Assembly: GCA_018806915.1 (NCBI GenBank)
Contig: JAGKQI010000077.1
Span: 151,293 to 215,292 of the forward strand
From: Phytophthora colocasiae
Lineage: Eukaryota; Oomycota; Peronosporomycetes; Peronosporales; Peronosporaceae
Reading direction: 5' to 3'
DNA length: 64,000 nucleotides
Of the stretch, positions 29,102 through 40,417 are shown piece after piece; positions within the stretch are counted from its first letter, which is position 1, and every line of letters begins with the position of its first letter. A program made the position numbers and the translations under genes. Under the pieces are notes generated by a model. The model was given only the letters and a program-made list of their open reading frames with translations. It was not told the origin of the DNA and searched no databases.

Positions 29102-30345
29102 AAATTTCTGACTAGTGTCAAAGTGGCACCCAACCTTACGAGCAAAGGCAGTATCCAAGATGTATACCTCGGCGCCAGTGTCCAGGAGCAAGATCGATTT
29201 CTCATGATTGATCTTGCCTGAGATCTTGGCTTGGCGGAACCATTTTCCTGGTGCGTGATATTTCCAATAGCCCCTGGATTCTCCTTCCTTAAGATCCAAG
29301 GCCACCTCCGCACCAGATCGAGAGAATTCATCGATCCCGGGAAGACTCGCGATTTTAGCAGTATACGGATGCAACTTACATGTATTACTGCGCAGATCTG
29401 AACTCTCCCTATCTTGACCTCCCGATTGCTTGTTCACATATGCGTAGATGCAATACTCAGAACACTCGGCTCGTACCGGATTCCAACCCGGCGAACGTCC
29501 TAGTTTAACATCTTCTCCACCATCCCGGAGAACAACCCGGCATGTCGGGACGGATCGTACCACTTGCGGATCTGGTTGTAGAACTCTTCCATGAGGCACT
29601 CCCCAGCTTCATGAATCTCCCCACACACTCGCGGCATGTGTATAAGCAGTGGTCAGTTGGATGCCCTCTCTTTCCGCACTTATCACATGTCAGACGCCTC
29701 CAACAGTCCAGGTCCGTATGCTTCCGGGATCCGCAGTGCGAGCAGCGACCCGATCATGATCAGGTTGATCCCACGATCCGAAATCCGACCTCGATTTTTC
29801 GTGTTCGCATGAGATCTCGACTGATCTGGCTGGTGGGGAGCGCCCCCAGTACCGATCTGCTGTTTTTTTAGTCGCGGCAAGGTATATTCTCCGGAGAACG
29901 CCTTCAGAATCGGACCCATCCGATCCGGGCATCTCTTCCGACTCCGAACGATCTGGGACTTGTATTGCTCGAACCACCGCCCGAGCGGGTGCCGCCGGGG
30001 CACTAGCCAAGGCCTTCTGTCTATACTTTGACCCGAACGCGGATTTACGCTGTCTGCTCTTCGCCCGTCCCCGGGACCGGAGTACTTCTTCAAGTTCCTC
30101 GACTGAGTAAGGTCAGCCGATCAGCTAATGCGGGTTCTCCCAGTGTCTCGATGTAATGATCCACGTGTTCTCGGTGGGCCTTCGCGTCCCCATCCTTGAT
30201 CTTCACCTCCATTATCATCGTGATGTTTCCGTCACGGTCTTGGTACATAGCGTGCCAAGCTGCGGCACGCAACCGACTCGACTTCACCTGTACTGGCATT
30301 GCGAGTGGCAATCGTGAGGCCGTACATCGCCTAATGCGTAATTGA
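29102..30345 (-). pseudogene. Gypsy-G, diverged relative of Gypsy-A/B: gag end and protease
   Basis: Minus-strand fragment similar to 3110-4340 of Gypsy-A. Gag C-terminus with zinc knuckles (about 29590-29760), the frameshift signal, then protease up to LLLDTGAEVYILD (near 29170). The protease has Thr in place of Ser in the active-site triplet (DTG), a form common in other retropepsins. GGATCC density is lower than in Gypsy-A. Both ends are truncated without LTRs. Confidence 0.8.
29460..29509 (-). promoter_or_regulatory. Conserved frameshift signal (Gypsy-G)
   Basis: Heptamer GTTAAAC (29509-29503) and TAG are unchanged. The 9-bp stem is kept although three positions differ from Gypsy-A; each change leaves a G-U pair in RNA (GGACGTTCG with CGAGTGTTC). 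The inner CCGG/CCGG stem is also kept. Confidence 0.72.
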
Positions 30346-30983
30346 GACCTTTTTTTGTTTTGCGACTGGTTGGCTACTTTCCCCCGATCATATTTTGCTT
30401 GAAAGTCTCTGTGGACTGTTCCAAAGCTGAAAACTAAAGAACTGATGTAAATAAAGGTGCAGAGCGTGCGGCTTACGCCCAGGAACATTGTGAAACGATC
30501 TTTTGGATTCCCATTTTTAGAATTACCTAGTGAAAAAATGGAAGCACTTTTAAGGAGTCTGGGAATCATCATCTATGCGTGTTGGAGATCTACAATACAC
30601 AGTAACGAAATAATTTCACACATTTGCTTTGCGTCGCAATACACTGATAGATAAGCTTTCAACAAATTAGTTGCGATAGTAAACTTCGACCTTCTAGTAA
30701 TGATACACAGAGATTTGATTGGCTAAAATGATATGTCAGTTATAAAGTTACATTTCATGATGCAGGTCCTTGCGCATAGTGGAGATGCCAATGCCGCTGT
30801 GTTGCAGCCCCACCAGGTGCTAATTGCTCATGAGGACGCAGCACTGCACTCCATCCAGCAGTTGGATCCCATGTGCATGCACGTTGAAGACGTGCAGCAA
30901 TTCTGGTCCAGCATTAAGCGAGGTGAGAGTAGCAGAAACCTGATCTCGAGGTGGCTACATTCCGAGATGGCTACACTACGAGT
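30346..30983 (+). other. AT-rich unique stretch with a small open frame, possibly host-derived
   Basis: Base composition drops sharply to AT-rich from about 30345 to 30750, unlike all neighbouring elements. An 84-codon frame (30733-30987) follows a pyrimidine-poor TTCATGATGCAG that could be a 3' splice site at 30763. Its product (VLIAHEDAALHSIQQLDP) matches no family I know. It may be a fragment of a host gene or a sequence captured between elements. It is duplicated at 53702-54340. Confidence 0.35.
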
Positions 30984-31298
30984 GTAAAGATGTCGCTTGA
31001 GCTGGAGCCTAGAAGGATGAGGGACAAGACGATCTGCGCGCTGTTGAAGGGAGACGCGTATGACCAAAGGGGGTTTTACAGTTGAAGGTGCTTGTGAGGC
31101 ATGTCCAACGGGTTTTCCCTCCTCGTGTATGACACGTAGGTGTGGGCGACCATGCGATAGTGAATGGACTAATGTCACTGTGAGTTTTGCTTTGTGGACA
31201 AGAATCTATTGCTTCTGGTCTTGCTGTTCGATCAAGTAGGCACTTACGCGACCTGTGCAGGGCTGAGTGAGCTGCCAACTACCAGCGAACTTGCCGCT
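30984..31298 (+). repeat. Probable 5' LTR of the Copia element
   Basis: The stretch of about 315 bp upstream of the primer site begins TGTAAAGATG. The partner LTR is not in the window because the Copia 3' end is replaced by Gypsy-D, so the left boundary is a guess. Confidence 0.35.
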
Positions 31299-31314
31299 AG
31301 GTTATGAGCCCAAG
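31299..31314 (+). other. Copia primer binding site, half-tRNA type
   Basis: AGGTTATGAGCCCAAG is complementary to the anticodon arm of a CAU (methionine) tRNA. Priming from an internal tRNA half is known for Drosophila copia and Ty5-like elements. Confidence 0.6.
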
Positions 31315-31337
31315 TTTATCTCAAGTACGGAAGTAAG

Positions 31338-32382
31338 ATGAGCAGTAATACAAGTCAAGCACCTACAAGTCAACAAAATGCGAGCCAGAGTACGACGAGC
31401 CCGAGCTCCAGTACATCGACAAATGCCTCAGGACAGCCGGTAATGACTTCAGCGTCTACTGGTGCGGTTGGAGGACACTCTTCAGTGGTGACGACGAGAG
31501 TTTCTAGTCAACCTGCGATTACAGCGGCTGTGCATTTGGGTCAACCTGGTGGAGGAGTTAATCCCGTGATGCAAGTACCGAAACCGATGGGCAGTAGCAA
31601 GCCACCCAAATTTAATGATACCTATGAAGTGTACCAGATGCGACTCAAGTTGTATTTGGAGCAAAGCGATTGGTAGCTGGAGCTGAAACCCGACACGCGA
31701 CGGATCCAGTGTTGCAACGCCATTTTGATGATCGAAATCGGTTAGCAATGGAGACAATAATTCGTGGAGTGAAGGGAGCTGATGCACAAAAAGTGTGCAA
31801 TTTCGACACTGCTAAAGAGATGTGGGAAACTCTGACAGCGGAGAAGACCCAGAGAGATTTTCTTATGCTTGAAGCGCGAGCTGTATACTCACTCGTATAC
31901 ACCGGGAAGGAAAATGGCTGATTATATTCAAGAGATGAACGCTCTTCGTCAGCGACTGCAGCACATGGGAACTAGTTTCGTAATTCAAGACAATGAGATG
32001 TCCCAGTTGCTGTTGATGGGGGTTTGTGCGGTACATCGGGAAGTAGTGACTCAATTTGATTTCTCTTTTCGACAAGGGATTCGTCCTAGTCTACAGCAAG
32101 TGAAGAACGCATTACTTTCACGGGACGAAATGGAAAAGATGGCTACGGATTCTGCGAGTAGTGCCGCACCGAATGGAAACAATGGAGTGGCTATGCATAT
32201 GGGACAGCAGTCTCAGAGCCGGAACTACGGGTCAAGGGTCAACTTCTGGGTCTAACCAAGGCCAGAAGGAGCAGGCGCAGTCCACTGGCGCAGGAAAACG
32301 ACGTGCACTTCGTTGTTATCATTGTCATAAGTTAGGACACATGCGACGAGACTGTTGTCATTTTGAGAATAAGCAGACATAA
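31338..32382 (+). pseudogene. gag: Copia gag
   Basis: Starts MSSNTSQAPTSQQN with a Ser/Thr-rich N-terminus, then a UBN2-like gag region (KEMWETLTAEKTQRDFLML, MADYIQEMNALRQRL) and a single zinc knuckle CYHCHKLGHMRRDC near 32312. Stops or shifts at 31673, 31921 and 32255 break it into four frames. The right-arm copy has the same breaks, so they predate the duplication or are shared by it. Confidence 0.82.
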
Positions 32383-34035
32383 ACCCAGCAGTCGAAGAGC
32401 AATTCGCAGAGCAAAGAGAAGAAGAAGGCCAAAAAGGCCAAAGGTGGAAACAGTGAAGCTCAACCGAATAACTCACCGACTACAGGTACAGCTGGCTACA
32501 TGCGATTTTTGGAGACTGTGAAGAATGAAGAGGAGAGCAGTAGCAGCAGTAGTTCGGAAGGTGAAGACTTCGTAGGAATGACGATACGTAACGACAGACA
32601 TGGCTCAAGAGGTGGCTGGATGTTAGATTCGGGCACGTCGCACGTTTGCACGGAGCGTGAGCTGTTCACGAGTATGAAAAAGTCAAAAGCCTCTTTCAAA
32701 GTGTGGAATGGAGGTGTTACGCAGGGAAATTTGCGTGGCAAAGTGGTAATTGATGCGGTGGATGCACGGAGTCATACTGAATTGTCATTTGAGCTGGATA
32801 ATTTGGAATTTTCTCCGTCTGGACCTGTAAATTTACTTAGGCTCGGTGTCTTACTGGAATCAGGATGGGTGTTGACCAACAAGCAATCCTAGTGAACTCC
32901 CTCGGAAGATGTTCCTGGCTTGTGAAGGACAATGTTTGGAATTTATTTTTCATGGACAGCATTACTGGTTAAACAATGTAAGTTTCGGAGACAATCAAGC
33001 AGTTGTGATGTCAGTCGTGAGTACTGATGCAAGTCCTTTGATGCGATGGCACGAGCGCTTTGCTCATTTGAATGAAGCTTTGCTGAAGTACATGGCCAAG
33101 AACAACGTCGTGAAGGGAATGTCTCTCTCGTCAGTGCAGATGAGAACTAAACTGAAGTGTTTAAGTTGTATGGCGGAAAAGCGGAGACGAATGACGTTTG
33201 GAGACGCTACTGACAAGCGAACGAAAGTCAACTTCGAGCGTTTGACGTCTGACGTTTTTTTGCGATATGAGCAAATACTTGCCTGGCCTCGGAGCAACGC
33301 GATACTTTCAGCTAATTCACGATGACGGATCGCGGTACGTGTGGTGCTACATTCTGATAAACAAAAGTGAAGCAGCAGGAAATACACGACGGCTAATTGC
33401 TGAATGTCTGGCTGATGGTAAGAGGATTACGACGATCACAAGTGACGGTGGAGGTGAATATATGACTAGCGAGCTGAAACTTTTCTATGAAGAGAAGGGA
33501 ACTGTATTTATTCCGACGCATCCGTATACGCCACAAGAGAACTGCCTCGTTGAAAAGATGAATGGAGTTCTCGTGAATAAGATGTGAGCAGTCATGCATG
33601 CTGCGAATTTACCGCTGGATTTGTGGAGTAGTATGTCGTGGAAGTGTACAATCTGACACCTACGAAGGCTTTGAAAGGATTACGCCCACCGAAGTGTTAA
33701 CAGGCCTGAAGCCGGACATAAGTTCACTGAAAGTATGCGGCTGTGTAGGGTATGTGTTTGTACCGAAAGAGAAGCGAAAGAACAAGCTCTCGTCGAAAGC
33801 TGAGCCGGCACTATTCCTTGGATTTCCTAAGACCAAGCATGGCTACCGGTTATTGGATCTGCGTACGGGGAGAATAGTGGAAGCCCGCGACGTCAAGTTC
33901 CGTGAAGACGTGACCGTCGAGCGCACATATCTTAAATGCGTTGTTGAAAGGCAGACAGCATTATCCCCAGATTACGTTTGTTCCTCTTCCAGTGGAATAT
34001 GTTGCGGAGCAGTCAGTGAGAATGAATGCTGTTAA
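32383..34035 (+). pseudogene. Copia protease and integrase
   Basis: Protease active site WMLDSGTSHVC near 32620. Integrase zinc module HERFAHLN (33050) and CLSC (33163). Core motif SDGGGEYMTSEL near 33440 and PYTPQENCLVEKMNG near 33530. The first catalytic Asp lies at a frameshift near 33265. The integrase tail GCVGYVFVPKEKRKNKLSSK (33740) is typical of Copia elements. Confidence 0.85.
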
Positions 34036-35341
34036 GGATATACCAGAGGCTGTTAATCATGATTTGAGTGGCGATGCTGACCAACGAGTGGGAAATACCG
34101 ACGAAAGACCCGATGATGGTAGAGATTCGGTGGGAGAGCATGAAGAGCGAGATGCCTGTGAGAATTCGGTGTTGACGGATGTAGACGAGGCTGATGTAAG
34201 TGATTCTCCGCAATGTACTCAACCACGGCGTAGCTCTAAAAGACAACGAGGATTGCGTTGTTCACAACGGAAAATACAAGCAAATGTACGTCTACAAGAC
34301 TACATCCTTGCTGCTGTGGAAGCAATGGAGTCGCTTACAGGGAATCCTACTCTTGAAGAAGCATTGAATTCTCGAGATCGTGATGGCTGGTTGTGACCAA
34401 TACAGAAGGAGATGGAGGCACATGAAATCAACGGAAGATGGAGATTGGTCGATCGACCAAAACCGTACGACCAAAGCACGATGAAAAAGGGAGGATTGAG
34501 CAACTTAAAGCTCGGCTAGCTGTAAAAGGCTGTGGACAGAAGTATGGAGTTGATTATCTTGAGACATACTCTCCGGTGGTGCGAATTGAAACAGTGCGGA
34601 TGCTACTTATCCTGTCATTTCTATTGAGTCTCGAGTGCTACCATGTTGACTTTGTCACGGCATTTTTGAATGGAGTACTGAATGGAGTTCAGATTTTTAT
34701 GGAGCAGCCAGAATACTTCAAGGATGGTACGGATCGTGTGTGCGAGCTCCTAAAAGGACTCTACGGGCTCAATCAAGCTTCAAGGCTCTGGTACCAAACA
34801 CTACATGACTATTTGGCTTTACGCAGTGTGATTACGATGTGGGTTTGTACCAGAGACGGAAGAATGGACATGTCGTATACCTCACGGTGTACGTGGATGA
34901 CTTGCTCATTTTTGGAGACAAGGAGAACGTTGAGCTAGTGATCGACGAGTTGGCTGCAAAGTTTGCTCTGAAGAATCTTGGAAGAGTGAAGCACATTCTT
35001 TCCATGGAGGTGAAGTACATTCCAGGGAAACTACTGTGTCTTTCGCAGACAGCTTACATTGATCGGTTGCTGGAGCGCTTTGGAATGAGCGAAGCTCACT
35101 CAGTTGGATCGCCTATGATGCAGAATGAAGAATTACCTCCGATTGAAAGAGAAGAAAGCAAAATTAATGATCCGAGTATACCTTTTCGAGAATTGGTGGG
35201 AGCGTTGCAGTATTTGGTGAGTTGTACAAGACCTGACTTAGCAAATGCTGTGCGAAGCCTAGCAAAGTATGCCAGTTCCTATACTAAGGAGAATTATGAG
35301 TGAGCAAAGCGGTTGTTGCGGTATTTACGTGGCACGCGGAC
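34036..35341 (+). pseudogene. Copia linker and reverse transcriptase
   Basis: Acidic linker to about 34396. RT from 34500 (KARLAVKGCGQKYGVDYLET, VDFVTAFLNG, LLKGLYGLNQASRLWYQTL). A frameshift near 34820 leads to the catalytic YVDD at 34890-34901 and the thumb to 35303. It ends where Gypsy-D is joined, so RNase H is lost. Confidence 0.87.
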
Positions 35342-35753
35342 TGCAGCGGGGCTGCGTAGGTGTGCACGGCACAGAGGAAGTTGGGTTGACTCGTAGAGTC
35401 CTGCTTGTAAGGCACTAGCCTTCGGTTCTATACAAGAACCAAGTAGTCCACTAAATACGGGACTCTCACAATCAGTGTCCCTATAATAAAGGAACTAACA
35501 CTAATTATGTAAAATGCAAACTGATTTTTATTTATTTTATTGCCCTAATCCTGAATGTAACGGATTTAGTATCTAACATACTAAATCCTAATCAAATGTA
35601 ATGTGTGGCTCTGAGCTAACAGCCAGCAACTGGCTACATATGTGACGTGTGAGAAACACTATGTGTTGTACACGGATCTGTGACTTGTGACCTGGATGGT
35701 GTATACCACACCTATTGTAGCCAAGGCGCGCAGCGCCGTGTAACCCCGTTACA
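35342..35753 (-). repeat. Gypsy-D left copy, 3' LTR
   Basis: 412 bp, minus strand TGTAACGGGGTTACA to CCCGCTGCA. It contains a perfect 10-bp hairpin GATTTAGTAT/ATACTAAATC and an AATAAA poly(A) signal in sense orientation. It matches 48934-49337. Confidence 0.9.
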
Positions 35754-37587
35754 CCCTCCCCCACCAAACCGTGGATACGGAGTATCTACAACTGTAGACA
35801 TAACTGCCTTGTCAAGGCCTATCACCGGCAACTTTCCGATAAAAGAAATCTCTCAACGAGAGTGCGCGGGTGCGCTGGCTCAACGAGCACATTCTCCAAT
35901 TCTCCCCAGCGAGCCAACCGCTCCTGAGGTGTCCAGTGACCAGGCGTCTACGCCCCAGCGCCTCAGCGCTTTCCGGTCTGAGCCCTCGGCTCCTCTCACG
36001 CTCTCCGATTCGGAGTATTTCACGGCGTCTCGCCTTCGCTACGGAGCGATGTTCAAGGCCAGCCCGACGTCAAGTGGTAGCGGTGGCTCACCCTTCGAGT
36101 ACACGACAGCGTCGCCGACGCGCGACCCACGTCGCTCTCCTACAGAGGAAGGCGAGGTCGAAGTGGACTACGAGGAGTCCGAACAGGGCGATGCCCATGC
36201 GTCTCCTGCTCCTGCGAGCCCCTCGGACGCCCCGATCTGAGCTGCGCTCTCCACGCGATCCGCGTCGGTACTCAATTCCTCGGCAGCTGCGGCAGCCCAA
36301 TCCGTTCCCGGAGGGACCTTCGAGCCTCGTGCTCAACGCGTTGCGCAACGCACCACCGCTTCCTGCTCGCGATGAGCCAGAGTCACTCAAGGGAGTCGAA
36401 GACGCGATCACCAACCCTCTGGATGAGGCACAGGAGGCTTCCCTGAGCGGTGCTCCAGAGTCACGTCGACCGGTCCAACGGGACATCGTGGGGACTTCGT
36501 CGCGGCGCGACTACGGCTTCGAGCCTCGCGACCCTGCCGAGCAGGTGAAGCAGTTGATGGCGCAGCCAAACCTGCATGGTTACGCCATAGGCAATCCTCC
36601 ACGTACGGTGGCTGAGACTCAGCAGTGACAGGGGCTCCATGAGCGTTTCCTGACCCCGCAGGTGTGCACACTCGCCGAGTATCGGCAACGCTTAGATAAG
36701 CAACGGCGACGGGAGTCTGTGCCTCAGATGAGGACTTATCCACTCCTGCTCCAAACCGGAGATACCACCCGGGACTACATGGTCCATGTGGCCACCTGGG
36801 CCGAGGCTTCACGGAAGCTCGCGTCGTTTGACCGGCTCATGGAGAGCTGCGCCGAGGTGGACGTCCGCCTCGCCCGAGGTCTACTCTTCCAGTACGCGAA
36901 GATACGCGTGCGGCCCGGCCGCTTTCCTCGTCACACGACGGCAGTGGCTCCCGCCTCTCAGGCCACTATCCCTGCTTCGCAGGATGCTCCTTCAGTCTCC
37001 AAGGGAGACTCGCTGGCTGTGCCAGCCACGGACCAGAGCCTGAGCTCGGCTGCTAGTCCGTCAGCTTCTCACACTAGTGGTGAGAAGCGGGTGTCGACCG
37101 AGTGGTCGACCTCGAGCCCTTCGGGCGCCCCCGATCTTCGCGATCAAAGCGTCCACGACGTCAGGGCAGTCCTGCCTCAGGGACCCTTCAAACTCCCACG
37201 AGTTTTGGGAATGAGGATATCCACGCCACTTCACCAGATACTGGTTTTGACTACGGTGGCGACGCCGCGCCATCAGGCGCTCCACGTGGTAGTGGGGAGT
37301 CCCCTGCTCATCGAGCAACGGCGGAGGAGGCCGATTCGCTGCGGAACGCCGTACTCGATGAGTGTGACGAGCGCTATTTGTCGCATCGCGCCTGGTATCA
37401 ACTCGATCACTCGATCGGTACTCTCCGGAGTCAGACTCAGTCCCTTCAAGGGAACGTCGAGAGTGTTTGGCATTCGCATGCCCGTCTCGCTCATGACATG
37501 GAGGAGATTGAAAGCCGGATGGCTTGGCTCGAAGGTCCTCAGTCCCTGACTGCTCGCCTGCACCAGCAGGAGCTTCCAGCTCGCTGA
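35680..37587 (+). pseudogene. Antisense gene of Gypsy-D, left copy
   Basis: Same layout as the Gypsy-C antisense gene: frame enters from the LTR; Ser/Pro-rich N-terminus with an acidic run (EEGEVEVDYEESEQGD, near 36170); a compact segment (YRQRLDKQRRRES, TRDYMVHVATWAEASRKL, 36680-36920); a disordered middle; a C-terminal helical coiled-coil-like region (37330-37587) opposite the chromodomain end of pol. Breaks: a shift near 36240, TGA at 36626 where the right copy has CGA, and a shift near 37130. Function unknown. Confidence 0.65.
35754..35766 (-). other. Polypurine tract of Gypsy-D, left copy
   Basis: Minus strand TGGTGGGGGAGGG directly before the LTR. The right copy has the same tract one G shorter (ends at 48933). 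Confidence 0.8.
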
Positions 37588-39025
37588 GTTGCGAGGTCAG
37601 GTGACGTTGCTGCTGCAGATGACGCAGCCTGGGCACGTGTCGTCGGTGCCAGCGCCTCCGCGCTCACCCCGCGGGGTCCCGATATGGCTTAAGCAAGCCG
37701 ACGTAGAACACCGGGTGTGTTCGCATCCGCTTTGGCAAGTCAAGCGTGTATGCCAGGCCCTTCTTGGCCACGACCGTAAATGGTCCGATGAAACGCGGAC
37801 GCAATTTCGTCTTAAAGACATTTGACACTGCATGTGTAGGTAGGTTCTTAGCGTTTAATAAAACCTGGTCACCGACCTTAAATTCCCATACATTGCTTCT
37901 ACCTTTTGTATCCGCTTGTTCCTTCTGAACGTCTTGGCTTTCAGCCATCGCGTCACGTACACGGCGTAATACGCTCAATCTCACCGAGAGGAAGTCATCG
38001 ACTTGTTTACGCACAGCAGAAGGGCTGATATCAGCAAGCTCGGAGTCGAGCGACGGCACAGCCTCTCCCCCACCAAGCCCAAGGCTACCGCGTGGCGGAG
38101 TGAGCGGAACGCGCGGGTGCGCAAGGCCGTTCACGTAGAACGGGGTGAAGCCTGTCGAGGCATGCACCGCATTGTTCATGGAGAACTCAACGAGAGGGAG
38201 CATAGCGCTCCAACGCTTCGGCGTTTCAGCGCATACGTTGCGGAGGATGTCCTCCAGAACGCGGTTCACGCGTTCGGTCTGACCGTCGGTCTGCGGATGG
38301 TCCGCCGTGGACATGTCCAGTCGAGTGCCCAGCACCTTGAAGACGGACGTCCAGAAGTGACCCGTGAAACGGGGATCTCGATCCGAGACAATGGTCTCTG
38401 GCAGCCCATGCTGACGGAAGACCCGATCGATAAAGATCGTCGCTGTACCAGCGCCATCGACGGTGTCCGGCACAGCCGCTAGGTGAGCCATCTTGCTCAG
38501 ACGGTCAACGAAGACCACAACGCCCGTGTTGCCTGCCGTATCCTTCGGCAGGCCAAACACGAAGTCCATACTTATGGACTGCCAACACCCAGAGGGTACA
38601 GGTAAGCTCGCCAAAGGCGCAGCCGCATGCGGCGAGGGTTTAACCCGCTGACACGTCTCGCACGTGCGCACATATGTGCTGACCCACTTGTACATCTTCG
38701 GCCACCAGTACATGGAGCTCACCGAGCCGTACGTCTTCTCGCGACCGAGGTGGCCGCCTGTGGGTGTGTCGTGAGCCTCATAGAGGATACGGTACTTCAG
38801 ATCCTCATCGTGAGGAACTACCACTCGTGGTGGGTCATCCTGACCCGTGCTGTAGTACAGCAGACCGCCTTCCAGGCTGTAGCGTTGGAGTCTCGCCTTT
38901 AGGCGTCGTGACAGAGTCACCTTTGAGTCCTTAAACTCATCGCTCCCCAGAGCTTGGAGCAACGCGACACAAGAGTCGTCCTGAGCGTACGCTGCTCGAA
39001 CCATGTCCGTCACGGACGACGTCAC
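37061..39025 (-). CDS. Gypsy-D integrase and chromodomain, left copy
   Basis: Frame 39025-37664 (453 codons): zinc module HDTPTGGHLGREKT..CETC, catalytic Asp in SMDFVFG, VSDRDPRF and Glu in GQTERVNR, then the GPF module (RPRFIGPFTVV). It ends at 37664 and a second frame (37636-37061) carries a chromodomain (YHVERLMARRR..YLVKWRGYPHSQNSW). Between them the pol frame is the complement of the antisense coiled coil. The break at about 37650 is a stop/shift; otherwise the catalytic residues are intact. Confidence 0.85.
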
Positions 39026-39071
39026 CGAGGTGACATGAGATAACTCATAGTCCGGGCGACGTGATAACGCG

Positions 39072-40417
39072 TCAGCGAAGGACGTTCTGCCTGCCAGGCT
39101 TGTACTTCACCTCGAAGTTATACTCCGCAAAGAAGGAGAGCCATCGGGCCATCCTCTGCGAGAGGTGAGGCGACTGCGTCGCTGTGCGTAGTGACGCATG
39201 ATCCGTGTAGATCACAAACGGCTTGGAGCCGAGCAGGTGAACCCTGAATTTGACGAGAGCGTACTTCATCGCAAGTAGCTCCTTGTCATGAACTGGATAG
39301 TTCTTCTCAGCAGCCTTGAGCTGTCGCGACTCAAACGCAATGACGCGTTCGCGCCCTTCGGCGTCCGCTTGTAGCAAAGCACTGCCGATGGCAAAGTCCG
39401 AGGCGTCACAGACGACAATAAACGGACGAGCGGGGTCTGGCAGCGCCAGTATCGGTGCCTGAAGCAGGCTATCGCGATACAAGTGAACGCATTCTCGTGC
39501 TCGGCACGCCATACCGACTCGGCATCCTTCTTAAGGAGATCCGTCAGTGGCCGAGCCAACTCAGCGTAGTTCTCGGTGTACTTGTGCAAGTAGTTGGCCA
39601 AACCCAGCCACTTACGCAAGTCCTTCTGGTTCAAGGGAACCGGTCAATCCACAATGGCCTTGACCTTTGCTGGATCAGCACGAAGGCCATGCTTCCCAAT
39701 GAAGCACCCTAGGAAGGGGATTTCTTCCGCGCCAAAGACGCACTTGTCTGCGTTGGCGTACAGCTTGTTCGTGCGCATGCACTCGAGCACAGCTCTCACG
39801 TGTTCCACGTGAACCTCGACATCAGTCTTGCCGTGTTCGGCACGACTGTGGACGAACACGTCGTCAAAGTACGTTTGTGCGAATGCCCGCAGGGTCTGAA
39901 CAACTGCGTCACTAGACGATTGAACGTTGCGGGCGCGTTCGACAGCCCTTGGGGCATGACGAGCCACTCCCAGAGCATACCGCTCAGGGGTGCTCACCGC
40001 TGTAAGCGGAATATCACTGGCTCGCATGAGCAGCTGATAGTACCCATCGACTAAGTCGAGTGCACTGTACATGGTGCAACGCACCATGTTGTTCTGAAGA
40101 ACATCCTTCCTAGGAATCGGCGTCTGCGCCGGAATCGTGGCAGTGTTGAGCTTGTTAAAAGCGTGAACGATACGCCACTTGCCATTCGGCTTTCTGACAC
40201 AGAACGTTGGCGCGGAATGCGGAGACTTGCTCTCGCGCACGAGACCCGCCGCGTGCTTCGCACGGAAGAAGGCGTCAATGACGTCGCATTGCTCTTTAGG
40301 AAGAGGCCACTGTCGGGTCACGCAGTACTTAGTTCCGGGAACTAAAGTCGATCTCATGACGAACGCCTCGGTCGGGAGGCAGGCCACTCGGTGGTTCCTT
40401 CGAGACAACGTCTCCAT
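39072..40417 (-). pseudogene. Gypsy-D RT and RNase H, left copy
   Basis: RT entry [15 protein letters not shown] near 40340, [10 protein letters not shown] near 40050, YFDD near 39870. Between these the MPQGLSNAP block is out of frame (39978-39796) because of two compensating indels; the downstream one, in a C run near 39890, is shared with the right copy. Further breaks occur at 39644 and 39480. RNase H ([24 protein letters not shown]) is in 39512-39072. Confidence 0.82.

Larger units (their letters stand above)
31299..35341 (+). mobile_element. Copia-type retrotransposon, 3' end missing
   Basis: Gag, protease, integrase, RT in Copia order on the plus strand. Frames are broken at several points. 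The RNase H domain and 3' LTR are absent because Gypsy-D begins at 35342 (the thread stops in KRLLRYLRGTRT). An inverted copy with the same Gypsy-D junction lies at 49338-53413. I saw no hairpin enrichment and no GGATCC enrichment, in contrast to the Gypsy families. Confidence 0.9.

Noticed and set aside
35304..35341. 3' LTR of the Copia element
   Set aside because: Sequence up to 35341 is still coding (KRLLRYLRGTR); the next base belongs to Gypsy-D, and no Copia LTR is present elsewhere in the window.
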